From the NCBI GenBank assembly GCA_000436795.1, contig HF993234.1, positions 1 through 7,551 on the forward strand: 7,551 nt of DNA, written 5' to 3'. Below are positions 1-4,650 of this stretch, in pieces. The notes below the pieces were generated by a model. The model made no database searches. It worked only from the letters and a program-made list of their open reading frames with translations, and was not told the origin of the DNA. Position 1 is the stretch's first letter, and the number at the start of each line of letters is the position of its first letter. Source of the DNA: Bacteroides sp. CAG:1076 (GTDB lineage: Bacteria > Bacteroidota > Bacteroidia > Bacteroidales > Bacteroidaceae). The position numbers and the translations under genes were made by a program.

Positions 1-113
1 AAATAACCTACACGACCAATCTTATTGAAAACCTGAACGGGAAAATCAGAAAGTACACAAAATCAAAGCTTTCATTCCCTTCGGACGATGCCGTAAAAAA
101 GACCGTATATCTG
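1..113 (+). pseudogene. C-terminal fragment of IS256/Mutator-family transposase, truncated
   Basis: In the frame starting at base 3 the translation begins [20 protein letters not shown] and continues [17 protein letters not shown]. This matches the conserved C-terminal part of IS256/Mutator (DDE) transposases, in which a 'TTN-IE-LN-IRK-TK' block is followed by 'FP-DDA--K--YL'. An intact protein would continue with roughly 30-40 more residues, including a conserved W. Here the similarity stops at the Leu codon at 111-113, where the palindrome at 112-159 starts. The frame stays open to a TAG at 198-200, but residues after 113 look unrelated to a transposase. The 5' part lies outside the window, so whether the upstream portion is intact is unknown. 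The family call rests on remembered motif similarity. The truncation is visible directly. Confidence 0.75.
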
Positions 114-159
114 AAGTGCACCCCAAAAGTTTTGTGTCTAACTTTTGAGGTGCACTTCA
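112..159. repeat. 48-bp near-perfect palindrome resembling fused IS ends
   Basis: The left arm at 112-131 (TGAAGTGCACCCC...) and the right arm at 140-159 (...GAGGTGCACTTCA) are inverted copies matching at 19 of 20 positions, separated by the 8 bases TTGTGTCT. The arms begin with TG and end with CA, as the terminal repeats of IS3-family elements usually do. The structure therefore looks like both ends of an insertion sequence with its interior deleted, or a very small MITE. It abuts the truncation of the IS256-type transposase. No obvious target-site duplication flanks it. It could instead be a simple hairpin, but there is no T-run directly after the stem on either strand, which argues against an intrinsic terminator. 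Confidence 0.7.
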
Positions 160-358
160 AAATGATTGCAGGAGTTTTTTTTGTTTGTTGTAGATTATAG
201 TTGATGAACACTTTAATTGCCTCATCTTATGATGTTCTATCTTACTAATCAAGAAGAAAAACAAGGCTATAATAAAGCTGAAATCTGTTTTCTCCAAGTC
301 TATTGCAGTGAAGCATAAAACAGGTCTACTACCGCTTAGTTTAGCTTAAAAGAAGTGA

Positions 359-413
359 TTTTTGCAGCCCATTTGCAGCCCAATTTGCCATTTTCAAAAA
401 TGGGCTGCAAAAA
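359..413. repeat. 16-bp inverted repeat containing a tandem TTTGCAGCCCA duplication
   Basis: Bases 359-374 and 398-413 form a perfect 16-bp inverted repeat with core TTTGCAGCCCATTT and a 23-base spacer. The left arm core TTTGCAGCCCA (361-371) is repeated immediately at 372-382, so the right arm can pair with either copy. A third hairpin, CCATTT 388-393 with AAATGG 398-403, would compete with both. The stem starts with T and ends with A on either strand, opposite to an intrinsic terminator, where the U-tract follows the stem. It lies 31 bp beyond the stop of the M48 protease gene. It could be a recombinase or integrase site, a protein-binding palindrome, or a structured 3' end of that mRNA. 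The repeat is certain; its function is not known. Confidence 0.75.
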
Positions 414-444
414 CTGGTATAACCAACTAAAGATAGATATTTAT

Positions 445-1257
445 TTACTTCGATACACTTGATGCTGGCTTTTCAATTCCCTCACTGGTTGCACGTTCTT
501 CCATACGCTTAATTCTCAAGTCCAAATCCGGATGAGTAGAAAACAACTGATTTAATTTACTGGATGATTGAGCCCCACTCTGTTCTTCCAGTTCTTTCAA
601 TTTCTGAAATGAAAGTGCCATGGCCCAAGGATTCTTACCAGCCTTTTTCAAAAACTCATAACCATAATCATCAGCTCCACACTCTTGTTTCTGAGAATAT
701 CTGGCATTCACCAAAGCCTCTGTCAAATCTCCCAATTGAGAATCAGTCAGCGTAGCAGCCTTGCCTCCTTGAGAAGAAACGCCATCTTTCAAAGCCGAAG
801 TAAGTAATGCTGTACGAAAACCTTTTTTAGAATCACGATGTGCCACATGACCAATTTCATGTCCAATAACTCCCAACAATTCTTCATCACTCATAATATC
901 CATCAACGATGAAAATACACGTACACTCCCGTCTGCACAAGCAAAAGCATTTACATCTGTCACATAATAAACCTTAAAATTCAATGGAATACCATCAGCT
1001 TCACCCAAGCCTTCAGTCAGTTTCTTCAAACGAATCGCATATGCATTGTCATCCGCACAAACCTGATTATGTGCATCCATCCAATCAATGTATTCTTTTA
1101 CATATTCACTCATTTGATCATCGGTTAAAGTAACAGCCTGCGCTACTTTAGTTGCTCCACTAATTGCTTTTTTAAGATTAAACTGAGCCATTGCCGGAGC
1201 AGTCAATACGACGCATGCCAGCAAAACAATTACCTTTAAAAATTTTCTGTTCTTCAT
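445..1257 (-). CDS. Secreted M48-family zinc metalloprotease
   Basis: This is a 270-residue peptidase of the M48 (Ste24/HtpX/BepA-like) family, expected to cleave proteins in the periplasm, perhaps in envelope protein quality control. The N-terminus has a basic start, a hydrophobic stretch (residues 9-20) and a likely signal peptidase I site after AMA (residue 24). A possible lipobox, LLAC with Cys15, sits very close to the start and is less likely. The zinc motif HEIGH is at 133-137 in the context GVIGHEIGHVAHRD. The third ligand is probably Glu192 in QECGADDYG. The family's THP...RI element appears near 241-249 (STHPDLDLRIKRM). It lies 6 bp downstream of the DUF3592-like gene and is presumably cotranscribed from that gene's promoter. 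There are no added TPR or PDZ domains, so this is a minimal single-domain form. The substrate is unknown. Confidence 0.9.
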   Translation of the reverse strand: MKNRKFLKVIVLLACVVLTAPAMAQFNLKKAISGATKVAQAVTLTDDQMSEYVKEYIDWMDAHNQVCADDNAYAIRLKKLTEGLGEADGIPLNFKVYYVTDVNAFACADGSVRVFSSLMDIMSDEELLGVIGHEIGHVAHRDSKKGFRTALLTSALKDGVSSQGGKAATLTDSQLGDLTEALVNARYSQKQECGADDYGYEFLKKAGKNPWAMALSFQKLKELEEQSGAQSSSKLNQLFSTHPDLDLRIKRMEERATSEGIEKPASSVSK

Positions 1258-1263
1258 AAATAT

Positions 1264-1716
1264 TTAATTATTAAAATTGCTTTTCTTTGTTTTGTCAGCT
1301 GTACCAGATATTCTCCAGATAATGATACCACTATATATACATATCAAGCCTAAAACAACTAAACTTCCCCAAAGCATGCACTCTGATTTAGGCAAACGAA
1401 TTTCATGCGGACGATCTGGACGATACCAAATCGTCAATTTATCTCCGACACTTCTAAATGGCCAATGACTGATTTTGGAAACAGACATCTCTCCATATCT
1501 GGTTGTAGGATATACAACCTGCATACGGCTCTCATATCTCATTTTCCTATAACGATAAATCCTTTTAGTCTGAAAATTTCGAACCACTCCTACGGTACGT
1601 TCATAGTTTTGAGATGCTGTATACAACGAATACAGTCCTACTGTGCCTCCTCCGAATAAAAAGATTCCTACTACCAGCACTAACAACGCAATAATTTGGT
1701 TACGCATCGTATTCAT
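1264..1716 (-). CDS. DUF3592-like membrane protein with two transmembrane helices
   Basis: This 150-residue protein has two predicted membrane helices, about residues 7-32 and 113-136, flanking a polar domain of some 75 residues. In that domain a 'GVV-----' strand near 43, a Tyr/Arg-rich strand pair and the ending VGDKLTIWYRPDRPHEIRL (about 90-108) follow the DUF3592 pattern, in which a small beta-barrel-like domain ends in 'GD-v-v-y-P-nP'. The function of DUF3592 is not established. The tail after helix 2 is short and Lys/Asn-rich. The first ATG (1714-1716) is taken as the start; a second ATG three codons on (1705-1707) is possible. It is the first gene of a probable two-gene operon with the M48 protease, so it may anchor, modulate or be processed by that enzyme. 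That link is inference from adjacency. Confidence 0.8.
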   Translation of the reverse strand: MNTMRNQIIALLVLVVGIFLFGGGTVGLYSLYTASQNYERTVGVVRNFQTKRIYRYRKMRYESRMQVVYPTTRYGEMSVSKISHWPFRSVGDKLTIWYRPDRPHEIRLPKSECMLWGSLVVLGLICIYSGIIIWRISGTADKTKKSNFNN

Positions 1717-1735
1717 AAATAAAGCCTAGTTTATA

Positions 1736-1743
1736 CAAAGATA
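1736..1743 (-). promoter_or_regulatory. Bacteroides-type -7 promoter box for DUF3592-M48 operon
   Basis: On the minus strand the octamer TATCTTTG matches the Bacteroides primary-sigma -7 consensus TAnnTTTG exactly. It ends about 19 bp before the DUF3592 start codon, which would give a very short leader of roughly a dozen bases. The nearest upstream TTTTG on the same strand is about 27 bp away, longer than the usual spacing of about 19-20, so the -33 element is weak or absent. Confidence 0.6.
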
Positions 1744-1940
1744 GCAAATTATATATATCACTTTCATTAGCAAAAAGAAAAATTTACCATTTTGATATTT
1801 TCAGATATTCTGACCGTATAATAAAAGCCGCAGACTTGTCGAACTACCGTCTGGAACGTAGGGATATCCAATTATATATATTGAAAATACAATGGAAATT
1901 ATTAAGAAAATTACGAATGCGTAAATCAGTTATAATAAAA

Positions 1941-1960
1941 TATCCTTAGATATCCTTATC
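1941..1960 (+). repeat. 10-bp direct repeat (TATCCTTA) overlapping the queDE promoter
   Basis: TATCCTTAGA (1941-1950) is followed at once by TATCCTTATC (1951-1960), identical at 8 of 10 positions. The second copy runs into the -7 box at 1957-1964, and the first lies in the spacer between the -33 and -7 positions. One copy per helical turn could present the same face to a regulator, but two copies may also be chance in AT-rich DNA. Confidence 0.4.
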
Positions 1961-1964
1961 TTTG
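1957..1964 (+). promoter_or_regulatory. Bacteroides-type -7 promoter box for queDE
   Basis: TATCTTTG matches TAnnTTTG exactly and is followed by an expected transcription start near 1971, giving a leader of about 59 bases before the queD ATG at 2030. No good TTTG -33 element is visible 19-20 bp upstream. The octamer is identical to the one driving the divergent DUF3592-M48 operon. Confidence 0.6.
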
Positions 1965-1972
1965 CACTATAA

Positions 1973-1994
1973 CTGCCGAGGTGACATCAAGCAG
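1973..1994 (+). promoter_or_regulatory. Small 5'-end stem-loop in the queDE leader
   Basis: CTGC (1973-1976) can pair with GCAG (1991-1994) around a 14-base loop, right at the predicted 5' end of the queDE transcript. The stem has only 4 bp, so it may mean nothing. I compared the leader with the preQ1-I riboswitch pattern (a G/C-rich hairpin followed by an A-rich pairing tail) and saw no match. Confidence 0.2.
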
Positions 1995-2029
1995 AAGCAA
2001 ATTTGTATTAATCTAACAACGTATCAACT

Positions 2030-2362
2030 ATGTACACAGTAATTAAAAGGATGGAGATTTCAGCCTCACACTCGCTAAAACTATCTTATCAAAGCAAATG
2101 CGAAAAGCTTCACGGTCACAATTGGATTATAACCGTATTTTGCCGTTCCAAAGAACTTGACGAAAACGGTATGGTAGTAGATTTTACTCATATCAAGCAA
2201 GCAGTAGAAAAGCAACTAGACCATAACAACTTGAATGATATACTACCTTTTAATCCTACGGCGGAAAATATTGCCTATTGGGTATGCAACCAAATTCCTA
2301 ATTGTTTCAGAGTAGAAGTAAAAGAATCAGAAGGTAATACGGCTATCTATGAGAAAGATTAA
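2030..2362 (+). CDS. queD: 6-carboxy-5,6,7,8-tetrahydropterin synthase (QueD)
   Basis: QueD converts 7,8-dihydroneopterin triphosphate to 6-carboxytetrahydropterin, the first dedicated step toward 7-deazaguanine and queuosine, in the cytoplasm. The 110-residue protein has the PTPS/QueD fold motifs. Zinc ligands are His14 (ISASHSL) and His28/His30 (LHGHNW). The nucleophilic Cys24 lies just before the HGH pair (CEKLHGH), as in QueD rather than a pterin synthase lacking it. VVDF at 49-52, the catalytic Asp64-His65 pair (LDHNNLND), PTAEN at 76-80 and the C-terminal KESEGN, whose Glu would anchor the pterin ring, are all present. It is shorter than the E. coli enzyme (about 120 residues) but typical of Bacteroidetes as I recall it. 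The start at 2030 follows the leader from the promoter at 1957; Met8 is a less likely start because it removes the first strand. It overlaps queE by 14 bp. Confidence 0.93.
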   Translation: MYTVIKRMEISASHSLKLSYQSKCEKLHGHNWIITVFCRSKELDENGMVVDFTHIKQAVEKQLDHNNLNDILPFNPTAENIAYWVCNQIPNCFRVEVKESEGNTAIYEKD

Positions 2363-2894
2363 TGAAATTTTCTACAGCCTACAAGGTGAAGGGTTTTATA
2401 CGGGAACTCCGGCTGTTTTTATCCGATTCTCAGGGTGCAACCTAAAGTGTAGCTTCTGCGATACACAACATGAAGAATTCCATACAATGACAGATGATGA
2501 AATCGTAAAAGAAGTATGCACATACCCGTGTCGGATGGTAATTCTTACAGGGGGAGAACCTGGGTTATGGATTGACAGCAAACTAATCAAAGCACTACAT
2601 GCTGCCGGAAAATACATTGCAATAGAAACCAATGGAACTTGTATCTTGCCGGAAGATATTGATTGGGTTACATGTTCACCCAAAGAAGGAGCAACATTGA
2701 AAATACGTCACATAGACGAAGTAAAAGTAGTATATGTAGGTCAAGATGTATCTCCTTACCTCAAGCTACCTGCTAAACATTACTTTCTGCAACCCTGTTC
2801 CGGACAAAATACCAATAACGTAATTGCTTACATCAAGGAACACCCACAATGGAGGCTAAGCCTTCAGATACACAAGCTGATTAATATTCCATAA
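2349..2894 (+). CDS. queE: 7-carboxy-7-deazaguanine synthase (QueE), radical SAM
   Basis: QueE rearranges 6-carboxytetrahydropterin, the QueD product, to 7-carboxy-7-deazaguanine using S-adenosylmethionine, a [4Fe-4S] cluster and Mg2+. The 181-residue protein opens with EIFYSLQGEGFYTG, the family's N-terminal signature. It has the cluster motif CNLKCSFC with Cys30, Cys34 and Cys37 (CX3CX2C), then the SAM-binding GGEP at 68-71 and ETNGT further on. The C-terminal SLQIHKLINIP corresponds to the substrate-binding end seen in the family. All expected residues are present and the length is normal. The ATG lies inside the end of queD, an overlap that implies translational coupling of consecutive pathway steps. 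queC and queF, needed to finish preQ1, are not in the window and must be elsewhere. Confidence 0.95.
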   Translation: MRKINEIFYSLQGEGFYTGTPAVFIRFSGCNLKCSFCDTQHEEFHTMTDDEIVKEVCTYPCRMVILTGGEPGLWIDSKLIKALHAAGKYIAIETNGTCILPEDIDWVTCSPKEGATLKIRHIDEVKVVYVGQDVSPYLKLPAKHYFLQPCSGQNTNNVIAYIKEHPQWRLSLQIHKLINIP

Positions 2895-3243
2895 TGCAAC
2901 TTGATATGAATGCAATAGTCTTTAGAGGTCTATTGGAATGCAAGCACTCTAAATCTTTTATAGCGCACTCATTTTCAAAAAAATTACAATTAACACGACC
3001 CTTATAAAAGGAAATAAATCCCGACTCAAGATACAATTCACCTTCAAGTCGGGATTTATCGAATCCTTTTTATCTAAACTCACAATATGACATTCTCCTC
3101 AATACATCATTTATACTCCAGAAGTAACATGCCAATCTTATAAATGACAAATAAAGAAGAATGTCCACACCCATAGACAAGTCACAGATAGCACAATTTT
3201 TCTTATACTTCTGTACACGAATAGTTCTTTTCTACATACCTCA
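2895..3243. other. Convergent intergenic region, no gene seen
   Basis: These 349 bp separate the 3' ends of queE (plus) and the carboxylesterase gene (minus). The only strong structure is the hairpin at 3014-3059. Weaker inverted repeats occur at 2913-2918/2930-2935 (CAATAG/CTATTG) and at 3089-3096/3158-3165 (GACATTCT/AGAATGTC, 61-base spacer). Short open frames here have no recognisable protein features. Confidence 0.6.
3014..3059. terminator. Probable bidirectional terminator hairpin between queE and the esterase gene
   Basis: ATAAATCCCGACT (3014-3026) and AGTCGGGATTTAT (3047-3059) form a perfect 13-bp stem. Past a small mismatch the stem can continue with AAG 3028-3030 against CTT 3042-3044. 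On the plus strand CTTTTTATCT follows within 6 bases, and on the minus strand TTCCTTTTATAAGG follows, so both sides are U-rich though not perfect U-tracts. It is about 120 nt after queE and 185 nt after the esterase stop, suited to two convergent units. Confidence 0.65.
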
Positions 3244-4650
3244 CTACATCCGGTTTACATTCAATTCTTGTATATGCTGGTCAGCTTTGGTACAAGGTTT
3301 CCATTCGGGCAAGTCTGCTCCATTCGGATTACCGCTCTTGGCAAAGTTCGTCCAATAAGAGACCATGCGCTCACTCAGTTCATAATCGGCTGCTTCCATC
3401 GGACGCCAGCATTTGTCCAGCGTTCCAAACATATACCACAACTCACTGGAATGAAACGCACCCTTCATATCACCAAATCCACCTTCGGGTACAGGCATGT
3501 CCTCACCCGGTAAATCACGGCTAAAGCAATATACATAAGCCGGATGATGTCCTTGCTGCTCAAGCAGAAGACTCCAATCCACGGCAGCCTTCCGCATCTG
3601 ATCTGGAGCGATATCCTCCGACGTGTAGCCTATCATGTAAGGAATATCCAGTTCCTTGTTCTGCATCGCCACATCATATACAGAGGCTTTTAAGAGCTCT
3701 CCATCCACACACGGGGAATAGGGCATGCCCATAAATTTTTTCTGCTGTTTCATGTAATTCATCATCACTTCCGGAAAACGGTCAGCCGGATAAGCACGCA
3801 TCTGCTCCAGCGTCGTGCAGCCCGAAGCATCCCACATGGCTTTTCCTACGGATTCTGCATCTTGTAAGGATTTTGTGGAAATAATACCTCCCAGTCCACC
3901 ACCACTCTGTATGATAGCACGCTGTATATATCCTTCGGCCAAAGGCGAAGAAATCAACGCCTGCACACTACCGGCACCAGCACTCTGTCCGAATACAGTC
4001 ACATTATTCGGATCACCCCCGAAAGCCTCAATGTTACGCTTTACCCATTTCAAGGCTGCCAGTTGGTCGAACAGACCATAGTTACCAGAACCTTTTCCAC
4101 CATTTTCCGCAGTCAGCAGTGGATGAGCCAAGAAACCGCACATTCCCAGACGATAATTCAGTGTTACCAGAACCACTCCTTTCTTGGCATAGGCATCTCC
4201 ATCGAACTCAATTTCATGTCCGGAACCATTCTGAAAGGCACCGCCATGAATCCAGACCATCACAGGAAGGCGATTATCCTTTTTCCCCGCTTCCAGTGTC
4301 CATACATTCAGATACAGGCAGTCCTCACTCATTTCAGGATTACCATCCTGATAAAATTCCTTCCAATAAAAGGAGCCTTTCGTCTGTCCACCCTGAAGGG
4401 AGGCCGCTCCAAACCGATTACACTTCTTTACACCCTGCCACGACTGTACAGGCTGTGGCTGTTTCCATCGTAATTCGTTTACTGGAGGAGCTGCATAAGG
4501 AATACCTTTATAAACAACTACCCCTTCTTCATCTACCGTGCCCTCAATCTGCCCTCCTTCCACACTGACGACAAGATCTTGGGCACACAGTGCCATCGGC
4601 GCCCCCAAAAGGGAAACGCAGACAGCAATATGTAACAAACCTTTTATCAT
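3244..4650 (-). CDS. Secreted type-B carboxylesterase, alpha/beta hydrolase
   Basis: This 468-residue enzyme of the carboxylesterase type B (COesterase) family probably removes ester groups such as acetyl or phenolic acyl from a glycoside or other small ester. A signal peptide is visible, with likely cleavage after LCA (residue 23). Family motifs in order are VYKGIPYAAPP (47-56), SEDCLYLNVW (108-117), the oxyanion-hole HGG (135-137), and AFGGDPNNVTVFGQSAGAGSV, with nucleophile Ser223 in GQSAG. The acid is probably Asp346 (GYTSED, where many members have Glu). His400 in GAFHSSEL completes the triad. The chain is shorter than the usual 500-550 residues because the region between acid and His is compact and the C-terminus stops soon after LPEWKP. 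The ATG overlaps the GH3 stop codon as ATGA, so translation is likely coupled to the glycosidase. The exact substrate cannot be read from sequence. Confidence 0.9.
   Translation of the reverse strand: MIKGLLHIAVCVSLLGAPMALCAQDLVVSVEGGQIEGTVDEEGVVVYKGIPYAAPPVNELRWKQPQPVQSWQGVKKCNRFGAASLQGGQTKGSFYWKEFYQDGNPEMSEDCLYLNVWTLEAGKKDNRLPVMVWIHGGAFQNGSGHEIEFDGDAYAKKGVVLVTLNYRLGMCGFLAHPLLTAENGGKGSGNYGLFDQLAALKWVKRNIEAFGGDPNNVTVFGQSAGAGSVQALISSPLAEGYIQRAIIQSGGGLGGIISTKSLQDAESVGKAMWDASGCTTLEQMRAYPADRFPEVMMNYMKQQKKFMGMPYSPCVDGELLKASVYDVAMQNKELDIPYMIGYTSEDIAPDQMRKAAVDWSLLLEQQGHHPAYVYCFSRDLPGEDMPVPEGGFGDMKGAFHSSELWYMFGTLDKCWRPMEAADYELSERMVSYWTNFAKSGNPNGADLPEWKPCTKADQHIQELNVNRM

Larger units (their letters stand above)
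1717..2029. other. Divergent intergenic region between the DUF3592-M48 and queDE operons
   Basis: These 313 bp hold two outward-facing promoters, each with the identical -7 octamer TATCTTTG: one on the minus strand near the DUF3592 start and one on the plus strand upstream of queD. Between them is mostly AT-rich sequence with one GC-richer island at about 1828-1868. That island contains a short hairpin (CTAC-C-GT paired with ACGTAG). ATATCC occurs three times (1864-1869, 1940-1945, 1950-1955). I see no convincing small ORF and no tRNA. Confidence 0.6.

Noticed and set aside
8..211. 67-codon minus-strand open frame across the transposase remnant and palindrome
   Set aside because: It is antisense to a clear IS256-type transposase frame and its translation has no protein-like features.
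170..358. Open minus-strand frame of about 60 codons and possible remnants between the palindrome and the second inverted repeat
   Set aside because: It lacks a plausible start, has low-complexity composition and shows no recognisable motif.
1971..2029. preQ1 riboswitch in the queDE leader
   Set aside because: The leader lacks the C-rich loop and A-rich tail expected of the preQ1-I aptamer, and only a 4-bp stem can be drawn.
2913..2935. CAATAG/CTATTG hairpin just after queE as its terminator
   Set aside because: The stem is only 6 bp, mostly A-T, and lacks a U-tract; the hairpin at 3014-3059 is a far better candidate.
3089..3165. GACATTCT/AGAATGTC inverted repeat as a terminator or small RNA
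   Set aside because: The arms are 8 bp with a 61-base spacer and no U-tract, so chance is the simplest explanation.
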